Source: CAYNGH01 sp964396845 (lineage in GTDB: Bacteria; Vulcanimicrobiota; JAJTBE01; CAYNGH01). From it: DNA of 8,301 bases. The translations under genes and the position numbers were made by a program. The DNA lies in NCBI GenBank assembly GCA_964396845.1, contig CAYNGH010000147.1, forward strand, positions 1 through 8,301, written 5' to 3'. The notes under the pieces were generated by a model, which saw only the letters and a program-made list of their open reading frames with translations, was not told where the DNA came from and made no database searches. Within the stretch, counting starts at the first letter, position 1. The number at the start of each line of letters is the position of its first letter. Shown piece by piece: positions 1 to 6,407 of the stretch.

Positions 1-302
1 GCCAGCAGGGCATGCGAAACCTGGCCATTGCCCTGGAGATGTACTCCACCGACAACCGGGGCCATTACCCCACGGAATACGGCGCTCCTGGCATGGACCT
101 CATTGTTCCGGGACATATTGCCATGATGCCCACATGTCCTTCCGCCGGATTTGACACATACAGCGAAAGCTACAGAGGCGCTATGAATCCCAACGCCTAC
201 ACATTCTTCTGTACCAAAACAAATCATGTCGAACTGGGAGTTCCCGACGGTCAGGACTGGCCTCAATATTCATCCTTCTACGGACTTGAAGCCCAACCCT
301 GA
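1..302 (+). CDS. Type IV pilin-like / type II secretion pseudopilin, C-terminal part (5' end outside window)
   Basis: The reading frame is open from the left edge (the residues QQG precede the first internal Met at base 12) to a TGA at 300-302, so this is the 3' part of a longer gene and the Met at 12 is not its start. The visible segment begins with RNLAIALEMYSTDNRGHYP, the conserved stretch that follows the N-terminal helix in a large group of bacterial pseudopilins (compare NLKxIxxALxMYxxDNxGxYP). It is followed by a Cys-containing globular tail (MPTCPSAGFDTYS, then FFCTK and PQYSS) typical of the same proteins in several candidate phyla. Such proteins are processed by a prepilin peptidase and assemble into type IV pili or secretion pseudopili in the envelope. 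The cleavage site and hydrophobic helix lie upstream and cannot be checked. A terminator follows directly, so this gene probably ends its own transcription unit. The family call is fairly secure; the pilus or secretion system it serves is unknown. Confidence 0.75.
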   Translation, partial: QQGMRNLAIALEMYSTDNRGHYPTEYGAPGMDLIVPGHIAMMPTCPSAGFDTYSESYRGAMNPNAYTFFCTKTNHVELGVPDGQDWPQYSSFYGLEAQP

Positions 303-326
303 TTTCATCCCACACAGAAACTTTCC

Positions 327-354
327 GGGAGAATTTTTTCTCCCTTTATTTTTA
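327..354 (+). terminator. Rho-independent terminator after the pseudopilin gene
   Basis: A perfect 7-bp stem (GGGAGAA at 327-333 with TTCTCCC at 338-344) closes a TTTT loop (334-337) and is followed by a T-rich tract (345-353). It starts 25 bases after the pseudopilin stop codon. The T-tract runs straight into the apparent ATG of the next gene at 354, which is unusual. The stem is short and only partly GC, so termination may be incomplete and allow read-through into the downstream genes. Confidence 0.65.
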
Positions 355-2390
355 TGAACAGACCCTCCGTGAAAAACCACAGAACACTAACAGAGCCGGA
401 TCGTGCAGGCACAACATCAGTTCTGGGGTTTGCCCTTTTATCCTGGGCTTTTATTTTTTGTCTTTTTCTGACCCTGCGTCCTGTTCCCGCTGCGGACACA
501 TGGTGGATGCTCAAATCCGGGGAGCTTATCTGGCAGTCACGAGGGATTCCCTCAACAGATCCCTTTTCATACACTGCATACGGGCTTCCCTGGACAAACC
601 ATGAATGGCTGGTGGCAGTACTGTTCCATCTGATTCAGACCGCCGGGGGAATGACTGCTCTTTATGCATTCAAGTCGGCCATGGTTCTTGCCACATACGG
701 GGCTGTAACCTGGCTGGGGGTGAAAAGAGCCGGAAGCAACCCATCCGCCGGAGCAATGGCTGTACTGATAATGCTGGCGGTGAGCGGAGGCAATCTTTAC
801 TTTGATGTGCGGGCATATCTGTTCACCTATATTCTGCTGGCAGCCACCATGGTGATCCTTCACCTGGGATACAACAAAAACCAGCCCCGAATCCTTTATC
901 TGATGATCCCGGTTACCCTGCTCTGGATCAATGCCCACGGCGGATTCATCCTTTCGTATGTAATCCAGATGATATACCTCCTCACAGTGGTGGGAGCATT
1001 CCTGGCAGATAAGTTCCGATTCGATTTGTCCCCTTTCAGGGATTTTGCCGACAGGGTCAGCCTTCTGTCACCGGACAGGGGCGAAGAATCTCCCAAAACC
1101 CATCCCCGGAAGAATAAGACAAGTCTTATGGCTCATGGCGGGGTTGTCCTGATTTTGTCCCTGGGGGCTGGTTTCCTGAATCCTTACGGGGGGGAGATTT
1201 TTTCATATCCTTTTTCCCTGTTCGGGGATTCATTCTACAAACGCCACCTGATTGAGTGGGTTCCTCCCGACTGGTGGGGGACTAATCTATGGTTCACCAT
1301 CACCGCCATAATTGTGCCGGTGCTGTTTCTCCTCACCGCCAGAAATCACCGTTTCACAGATTTTCTGGTCCTGGGAGCCTTCACATACCTGGGGCTGACG
1401 GTGGTGCGTCATGGGGTTCTCTATTCTATTGCCATACTCCCGATACTGGCAGTGATAATAAACTCCCTGGGCATCAGGATCCGGCAGTTTATTTTCCGTC
1501 AGGGGCAGTTCTTCGGGCATCCCTTAACAGACAGGATTCTGGGGATTGCAGTAATACTTGCCCTGATCATTTTTATGCCGGGTCGATTCCAGAACATCTC
1601 AACAGATCGTCTGGGACTGGTAAACGAACTGTTTCCCGTGGCGGGAGTGAAATTTCTGCAGTTGAACCCCTTGCCGGGGAGGATGTACAATCCATACGAA
1701 TGGGGGGGCTTTTTCATCTGGCGGTTGCATCCCCGTTACCAGGTGTTCATCGATGGCCGGGCCAACACCGTTTATCCCGAGGAAATCTACCGGGAATCAA
1801 TTTTTTCCATGGCAGGAGATCCCACATGGGAACAGGTCATGGATCGACACCAGGTAAACTTTATATTCTGCAACAAGTATCTTTACCATCACAACCAGCA
1901 TCATCTTCCCGACCGCCTCCGGGAAAGCCCCGACTGGGTTCTGATTTTTGAAGATGATATTGAGCTTCTGTTCATCAGGAATATCCCCGGAAATCATGCT
2001 ATAATCAATAAGGCCCATTCCGGCGAGCTGAATCTTCCCCGGACTCCATACCGCCTGGGAGAGGAAGCTGCGGGCCACATGAGAAAGGGCAGGTTTAGTG
2101 ATGCCCGCCCCCTGCTGATGGAGGCATTAAAGCTGAATCCATTCCATGCCGGCACTCTGATGAAGCTGGGATACGTGGAGATGATGGAGGGAGATCCCCG
2201 CAGTGCGGAAAAATTATATAAAAAGGTCCTTTCACTGAACCGCCGTTTTCCCACCGCCAATTACCATCTTGGAGTGATTGCCCGCAGGGAGGGTAATCTG
2301 CGCCGTGCCCGGCGGTATTTTCTCCGGGAACTCCGGATTAATCCGGGGTTCGGGCCTGCCGGGGATGAACTGGACAGGCTCAGCCGGTAA
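354..2390 (+). CDS. Polytopic membrane protein, GT-C glycosyltransferase-like, with C-terminal TPR repeats
   Basis: This 678-residue protein has about ten hydrophobic segments between residues 20 and 410, then a soluble region and three TPR units (about 565-598, 599-632 and 633-666). After the first membrane segment comes ADTWWMLKSGELIWQSRGIP, followed by FSYTAYGLPWTNHEWL. An Asp followed by paired aromatics, then a His-Glu-Trp, in the first large outer loop matches uncharacterised GT-C-like (PMT/Dol-P-mannosyltransferase-like) proteins, where an acidic residue in that loop is catalytic; Asp48 and Glu84 are the candidates. The soluble part carries YEWGGFFIWRL and VFIDGRANTVYPEE, also typical of that group. 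Inferred role: moving a sugar from a polyprenyl-linked donor on the outer face of the inner membrane. The ATG at 354 has no good ribosome binding site and sits in the preceding terminator's T-tract; GTG at 369 is the only nearby alternative before the first membrane helix. An O-antigen-ligase or polymerase role is possible. Confidence 0.7.
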   Translation: MNRPSVKNHRTLTEPDRAGTTSVLGFALLSWAFIFCLFLTLRPVPAADTWWMLKSGELIWQSRGIPSTDPFSYTAYGLPWTNHEWLVAVLFHLIQTAGGMTALYAFKSAMVLATYGAVTWLGVKRAGSNPSAGAMAVLIMLAVSGGNLYFDVRAYLFTYILLAATMVILHLGYNKNQPRILYLMIPVTLLWINAHGGFILSYVIQMIYLLTVVGAFLADKFRFDLSPFRDFADRVSLLSPDRGEESPKTHPRKNKTSLMAHGGVVLILSLGAGFLNPYGGEIFSYPFSLFGDSFYKRHLIEWVPPDWWGTNLWFTITAIIVPVLFLLTARNHRFTDFLVLGAFTYLGLTVVRHGVLYSIAILPILAVIINSLGIRIRQFIFRQGQFFGHPLTDRILGIAVILALIIFMPGRFQNISTDRLGLVNELFPVAGVKFLQLNPLPGRMYNPYEWGGFFIWRLHPRYQVFIDGRANTVYPEEIYRESIFSMAGDPTWEQVMDRHQVNFIFCNKYLYHHNQHHLPDRLRESPDWVLIFEDDIELLFIRNIPGNHAIINKAHSGELNLPRTPYRLGEEAAGHMRKGRFSDARPLLMEALKLNPFHAGTLMKLGYVEMMEGDPRSAEKLYKKVLSLNRRFPTANYHLGVIARREGNLRRARRYFLRELRINPGFGPAGDELDRLSR

Positions 2391-2406
2391 GGACAGACTG
2401 CAGGTG

Positions 2407-3576
2407 ATGAACGTGGATGAGATGAAAACAACCTCCCCCGGAGAAGAAGAGATTCACGGGGATTTTTTATCCGCCAGGGATGCCCTTGACCGGGGCGATC
2501 TGGAAAAGGCACAGGAAATATACCGGAAGCTGGCCCGGCAACTGCCCGGAAGCAGTGAGGCTGCGTTGGGTCTGGCCCGGTGCGCATATCTCCGTGAAGA
2601 TATTCATCTGTGCGCAGATGAGTATCAACGGGCCCTTCAGCTGGAGTCTTCTCTGGGGGTGTTTCACAGGATATACCATCTTGCTCCCCGGGATATATCC
2701 CGAATGCTGTCCCTAACTGTAGCTCTGAAGGATCGGGGACTCTGGGAAGAAGCCCTGAGTTTTACCGACAGGCTGGTAGAAATGAAAATGTCCCCGGAGA
2801 AACGCCAGGAGATGCTGACTCTCCGGGAAGAGGTTTCCCGGATGGTTCAGACCCGCCAGGAAGAGAACCGGGATCAATCCCTCATCGACAGGGGCAGGCG
2901 CATGGGCAAGTTTGCCACTGCTGTGTCAGTGGTCATTGTGTTGATACTCCTGGCAGGGGCAGGCTTATACATATTTATGATCAGCCGGATAAACATCAAG
3001 GCCGGTCTGGAAGCCCTGGATCAGGCGGAAATCATGAGGGAACATTTCCTTGCCACAGAGCAGGGAGGCGACCGGGTAATTGCAAAACTGCACCAGGCCG
3101 AGAGGATCTTTACCCGGGTGACCCAAACCGACAGCCCCGAGAAAGCCATGGCTCATTACTATCTGGGAATCACTTCCCGGAGTCTGGCGAATATGTATCA
3201 ACTGCTGGATCCCGAGAAAAACAAAGAGATTATCGAAGAATACCGGCAGAAGACTATCGGGGAGTTCACATCTGCCACAGAAGCCGACAATAAACTGGCA
3301 GAAGCCCGTCTGGAGCTGGCACAGATTTTCATAAGACAGGGCAACCGGGAACAGGCAATACAGGAAGTTCAAAAAGCACGGGAGATTGCCGATGGTCTTT
3401 CAGAGCCTTTCCAGTCCCGGCAGGAACAGATAAGATCCCGGGCGGCCCGGCTTGCCGAAGAAATCGAAAAAATTCCACATCCTCCGGAAGATGAAAACCA
3501 ACAGAATCAGGTTATCCTGGAACCCGGGCCAACTCCGGAGCTGATCCCTGTCCATGAAGAAGAAGAAGGATCCTGA
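2407..3576 (+). CDS. Single-pass membrane protein with TPR-like repeats on both sides of the membrane
   Basis: The protein is 389 residues from the ATG at 2407, which is 16 bases after the upstream stop and preceded by a weak GCAGG. The frame is open back to 2278, but those codons overlap the 3' end of the upstream gene and encode an Arg/Gly/Pro-rich stretch unlike the rest, so the shorter start is preferred; ATG 2422 is also possible. Residues 17-80 look like TPR repeats (LSARDALDRGDLEKAQEIYR and following). A basic RGRRMGK precedes one strong membrane helix (about 170-191), predicting N-terminus in the cytoplasm and C-terminus in the periplasm. Residues 195-350 are again helical and repeat-like (a TPR-like HYYLG unit near 250 and ARLELAQIFIRQGNREQAI near 300). 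The tail (357-389) is Pro/Glu-rich and probably disordered. It has no catalytic motif. Role inferred as a scaffold linking cytoplasmic and periplasmic partners of the neighbouring envelope proteins; no specific function is recognised. Confidence 0.75.
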   Translation: MNVDEMKTTSPGEEEIHGDFLSARDALDRGDLEKAQEIYRKLARQLPGSSEAALGLARCAYLREDIHLCADEYQRALQLESSLGVFHRIYHLAPRDISRMLSLTVALKDRGLWEEALSFTDRLVEMKMSPEKRQEMLTLREEVSRMVQTRQEENRDQSLIDRGRRMGKFATAVSVVIVLILLAGAGLYIFMISRINIKAGLEALDQAEIMREHFLATEQGGDRVIAKLHQAERIFTRVTQTDSPEKAMAHYYLGITSRSLANMYQLLDPEKNKEIIEEYRQKTIGEFTSATEADNKLAEARLELAQIFIRQGNREQAIQEVQKAREIADGLSEPFQSRQEQIRSRAARLAEEIEKIPHPPEDENQQNQVILEPGPTPELIPVHEEEEGS

Positions 3577-3601
3577 CTCCGGGCGTATAAAATTAGACAT
3601 C

Positions 3602-3626
3602 CGGCGGCATTGTTCACCTGCCGTCG
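3602..3626 (+). other. Hairpin in the leader just upstream of the LptA-like gene
   Basis: CGGCGGCA (3602-3609) can pair with TGCCGTCG (3619-3626), giving 8 bp with one G-U pair around a 9-base loop. It lies 26 bases after the previous stop codon and ends two bases before the GGGAGG ribosome binding site. No T-tract follows, so it is not a standard terminator. It could influence translation start, mRNA processing or stability between the two genes, or be chance in GC-rich sequence. Confidence 0.35.
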
Positions 3627-3628
3627 CA

Positions 3629-3634
3629 GGGAGG
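3629..3634 (+). promoter_or_regulatory. Ribosome binding site supporting a TTG start
   Basis: GGGAGG lies four bases upstream of the TTG at 3639. No ATG or GTG start lies near this site in the frame, and the signal peptide begins directly at the TTG (MKRKLALRW...), so this site decides the start of the LptA-like gene. Confidence 0.65.
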
Positions 3635-3638
3635 CAAC

Positions 3639-4436
3639 TTGAAAAGAAAACTTGCACTGCGGTGGCTTACTGCCCTGGCGGTGATTTTTCTGATGGCGAT
3701 ATGCATTCATCCCGGTTACGGGCAGTCCGACAATCAGGGACAGGTACGCCTCAGCGCCAGCCAGCTGGTTTATGACAGGGAAAAGGATCAGCTGATCCTG
3801 TCCGGGGATGTTCACTTTTATTACAAGGATTCCATCCTCTCAGGAAACCGGGCCACCTTCAACACCACAACCCAGGTGGGATCCATCGAAGGAAAAGTCC
3901 GCATATCCCAGCCAGGCACCACGGTAACCGGCCACCGGATGGAGGTTGACTATAAGAGCCAGAAGGCGGACATCCGGGAAGATGTAAAGATTGTCACCGT
4001 CAGAGATGTCACCGGCACCGGAGAAGACTCCCTGGAATCCGGGGTGACCACCATCACCTCAGACCGGATGGAATATGAGTGGACACGGCAACAGGGAACC
4101 GCCAGGGGAAATGTGACAGTCATCCAGAAGGATCGCCGGGTTCATGCAAGTCAGGCCTACTATGACGGAGGAGCGGAAATCATCACCCTGTCGGGGAAAG
4201 TCCGGTTTGAACAGGGCGCCGGCAACTGGATGACTTCTGAACAGGCGGTAATCGATCTCCGCCGTCAGACTTTTATGGCAAAAGGAGCTGTCACCGGGAC
4301 TTTTATTGTGGATGACCTGAAGCAGGATGCCGACGGATCAAAACAGGATACTGCATCCCCAAAAACCCCGCCAAGGGTCCCTGACAAGATTGTGGTTCCC
4401 CGTCCCCCCTTTGATGATGGGGGAATTCCCCGTTAA
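3639..4436 (+). CDS. LptA/OstA-like periplasmic protein (lipopolysaccharide-transport family)
   Basis: This 265-residue protein starts at TTG 3639 behind a GGGAGG site. Residues 1-28 form a clear signal peptide (basic MKRK, hydrophobic core, probable cleavage after GYG), so the mature protein is exported. The body is a series of short beta strands with the OstA pattern: ASQLVYDREKDQLILSGDVHF (about 40-60), a matching block ending in KADIREDVKIV (109-119), then SDRMEYEWTRQQGTARGNVTV (141-161) and DGGAEIITLSGKVRFEQG (176-193). This suggests two OstA/LptA-like repeats. Family members form beta-jellyroll bridges carrying lipopolysaccharide from the inner to the outer membrane. It is longer than E. 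coli LptA (185 residues) and ends in a Pro-rich, probably disordered tail (240-265) not typical of LptA. No LptB, C, F or G gene lies in the window, so a role in moving a different lipid-linked glycan is possible. The fold is secure; the cargo is not. Confidence 0.8.
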   Translation: MKRKLALRWLTALAVIFLMAICIHPGYGQSDNQGQVRLSASQLVYDREKDQLILSGDVHFYYKDSILSGNRATFNTTTQVGSIEGKVRISQPGTTVTGHRMEVDYKSQKADIREDVKIVTVRDVTGTGEDSLESGVTTITSDRMEYEWTRQQGTARGNVTVIQKDRRVHASQAYYDGGAEIITLSGKVRFEQGAGNWMTSEQAVIDLRRQTFMAKGAVTGTFIVDDLKQDADGSKQDTASPKTPPRVPDKIVVPRPPFDDGGIPR

Positions 4437-4447
4437 AACAAAAAATC

Positions 4448-4453
4448 GGGAGG
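4448..4453 (+). promoter_or_regulatory. Ribosome binding site for the toroid/CBM gene
   Basis: GGGAGG stands 7 bases before TTG 4461 and 10 before ATG 4464. The spacing favours the TTG, although the adjacent ATG would add or remove only one residue. The same GGGAGG hexamer precedes the LptA-like gene. Confidence 0.6.
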
Positions 4454-4460
4454 ATCTGAC

Positions 4461-6350
4461 TTGATGAAATCCCCTGGAAGCAATAAATTCGCCTTAATAC
4501 TGATTATTTTGTTCCTGATGTTTCTATCCCTGAAGGGCTGGGCCCAGGGGCCTGAAATAAACCTTGAATACATGGACTCCCGGATGGAGCAATTCCAGCT
4601 TCCCAGGGGGAAATCCATCACCATATGGAAAACTGCAAACCCGGATCTTAAAAGCCGGGGGATTGTGGCCTCCACCGGGGAAACCGCCCTTGTAACCAGG
4701 GCATATCTTCTTCATTATCACCTGTTCCAGTCATCAGAGAGCTTTGACAAGGCCCTGAAGGGACTGGAATTCCTGTATTACATGCAGGATGAGTCGGGCT
4801 GTTTTTATCCCCATCTCAAAGGGGACATTCAGGGTGATCCCCGGACGGGGACCCCGGACCTGACAGAACCCACCGCCCAGGCCTTCATAACTCTCTCAGT
4901 GGGCATCGACACCTTCAAAGGGGGATACACCAGCGACTTCAGCGCTCTGGAAAAATCCTTCACAAAGGTAACCGACAGCCTGAACCGATGGATGGAGGAT
5001 CCCCTCCACCTTTACGGTGATTATAAGACCTTTGAAGAGATGCAGATCCCCTCCTGGCTCATTGAGGGACGAGGCGACCTGAGCGCCATGTATCTTTACG
5101 GCCTTGCCCGGTCTGCCCGGAGGCTTCCCTACGGCAGTATCCAGCAGACCGCGGAGAAACTGGCCGATGGCATCACCCGGTTTCGTTTCAGCGGAGCCGA
5201 TGATTTTCCCAGAGATGCCCTGCTCTCCTTCAGCGATAATCCCGGAATCTGGAGAACAGAAAATGCCCTGGGAGGCGCAGCTCTGGCCCTGGCAGGAAAG
5301 AATTTTGACCGGGGAAGCTGGCTGGCAGAAGGCCGTCGGGAGATTATAGGCCATCTGATGCACCTTCCGGCTTCATACGGCCCTATCGACGGTTATTATC
5401 CTCATCCCGACATCAGTCCCCAGACTCCTCTGGGGGCATATACCCTGACAAAGAATTTCGCCACCCTGGCCCAGGCAGATAACCGGGAAAGCCTCTTCAA
5501 GGTGGCGGGAATCATCGGGGCGTGGTTTTTCAGGGGAAACCCCTCGGGGCATCCAGTTTATTCCAGCGATGACGGCTCCTGTTTTGCCGGGGTAAAAGAA
5601 AACCAGCTGAAAATGAGCAAATGCCTCACCGGCTCTGCCTGCGCCAACCTGACCCTGATGGAGCTTCACCGCACCAGTGGTTTTGATTATCTCGACTACA
5701 GGGAAGATCAGGTTCATGCATTTCTGGTTCTGGAATCCGAAGAAGGCCAGCCGGTAAACACCGATTTTGAAGTGGCTCCCAGACAATACACTCATGGAAA
5801 ATCTGGAAAGGTGGTCATCATCCGCCAGCGGAACACCTTCTGGCACAAGTTCAATGTTGATTATGACGATGATTATTACCTCCTCATGTCCTTTCAGCGC
5901 CAGCCTTTTTATTCATCTGCCGTTGCAGTGAATGTCCGGGTTGACGGAGGCCCAATACTGCTGATTCCCCTGGGTGGTGCCACAGGTGAGCCGTATTTAA
6001 CCATGCAGAGAGTGATGGAGCCGGTGCAACTGATGAAGGGACTTCATACCGTGGGAGTCCGATACCGGGGGCTTCTCCTGACCCAGCCTGCCATCATCGA
6101 CTGCATCGTAATCCAGCCGGTGTTGGAACGGCGGTGGTTTTCCAATTCCACAGGAAAGAAACTCCTGCTGATAAACAACAGAGAAAAAACCCCTAAAAAA
6201 CTGCTGATCCCCGAGAATATCGACCCCGGCACAAGCCTGATAAAGGCGGTGGGCCTTGACGGCAAGGTCACAGAGAAACCCGTCATAGAAAAAAACGATA
6301 ATCATTACATGAAAATCCCCCCGGGAGGTTTCGGTATAATTGAGTGGTAA
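4461..6350 (+). CDS. Secreted alpha/alpha-toroid glycosidase-like protein with CBM6/35-like beta-sandwich domain
   Basis: This 629-residue protein has a signal peptide (hydrophobic 10-25, probable cleavage after GWA, residue 28). Residues 60-405 are repeated helices with aromatic-rich connecting loops (TRAYLLHYHLFQ, YYMQDESGCFYPHL, YLYGLARSARRLP, WRTENALGGAALALAG), the pattern of six-hairpin sugar-acting enzymes. The end of this part, WFFRGNPSGHPVYSSDDGSC through GSACANLTLMELHR (355-403), resembles the closing segment of toroid proteins found beside glycosyltransferases (WFxGNN...PxYDxxTGxCxDG...NxGAESTL), but the GAES block is GSAC here. Residues 418-553 (FLVLESEEGQ, then VQLMKGLHTVGVRY and IDCIVIQP) look like a CBM6/35-type sugar-binding beta-sandwich. 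The last 75 residues form a small beta domain ending in KIPPGGFGIIEW. No catalytic acid pair could be assigned with confidence, so it may be a glycan-binding protein rather than an enzyme. The start is TTG 4461 or ATG 4464. It probably acts on envelope polysaccharide in the periplasm. Confidence 0.6.
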   Translation: MMKSPGSNKFALILIILFLMFLSLKGWAQGPEINLEYMDSRMEQFQLPRGKSITIWKTANPDLKSRGIVASTGETALVTRAYLLHYHLFQSSESFDKALKGLEFLYYMQDESGCFYPHLKGDIQGDPRTGTPDLTEPTAQAFITLSVGIDTFKGGYTSDFSALEKSFTKVTDSLNRWMEDPLHLYGDYKTFEEMQIPSWLIEGRGDLSAMYLYGLARSARRLPYGSIQQTAEKLADGITRFRFSGADDFPRDALLSFSDNPGIWRTENALGGAALALAGKNFDRGSWLAEGRREIIGHLMHLPASYGPIDGYYPHPDISPQTPLGAYTLTKNFATLAQADNRESLFKVAGIIGAWFFRGNPSGHPVYSSDDGSCFAGVKENQLKMSKCLTGSACANLTLMELHRTSGFDYLDYREDQVHAFLVLESEEGQPVNTDFEVAPRQYTHGKSGKVVIIRQRNTFWHKFNVDYDDDYYLLMSFQRQPFYSSAVAVNVRVDGGPILLIPLGGATGEPYLTMQRVMEPVQLMKGLHTVGVRYRGLLLTQPAIIDCIVIQPVLERRWFSNSTGKKLLLINNREKTPKKLLIPENIDPGTSLIKAVGLDGKVTEKPVIEKNDNHYMKIPPGGFGIIEW

Positions 6351-6392
6351 TGATACCCCATCCCCGGACAAAACCGGGAGCAAGTTCTTACC

Positions 6393-6399
6393 AAGGAGG
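6393..6399 (+). promoter_or_regulatory. Strong ribosome binding site for the SpoIID-domain gene
   Basis: AAGGAGG lies 8 bases before ATG 6408. It is the best Shine-Dalgarno match in the window and fixes the start of the last gene, whose lipoprotein signal begins directly afterwards. Confidence 0.8.
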
Positions 6400-6407
6400 C
6401 TTTGGGA

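Noticed and set aside
151..156. TTGACA resembling a -35 element
   Set aside because: It lies inside the pseudopilin coding sequence and the hexamer 17 bases downstream (174-179, AGAGGC) is not a -10 match.
1289..1951. 220-codon + strand open frame inside the GT-C-like gene
   Set aside because: It is fully contained in another frame of a well-supported gene, its product is rich in Ser/Pro/Gly/His with no recognisable domain, and it has no suitable ribosome binding site; it is a frame shadow.
2278..2406. Upstream extension of the TPR membrane protein to ATG 2278
   Set aside because: It would overlap the preceding gene by 113 bases and encodes an Arg/Gly/Pro-rich segment that reads as an out-of-frame copy of the TPR-coding sequence; ATG 2407 fits better.
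4420..4431. 12-base perfect palindrome GGGGAATTCCCC
   Set aside because: It lies inside the 3' end of the LptA-like gene, has no loop or T-tract, and is not repeated elsewhere in the window; probably chance.
5373..5846. 157-codon minus-strand open frame opposite the toroid/CBM gene
   Set aside because: It is antisense to a gene with a coherent signal peptide and domains, and its translation shows no family pattern. The same reasoning removes minus-strand frames at 4896-5363, 5997-6419 and 6477-6995.
6363..6378. 5-bp CCCGG/CCGGG hairpin between the last two genes as a terminator
   Set aside because: The stem is short and no T-tract follows; a strong ribosome binding site comes soon after, so read-through is more likely.
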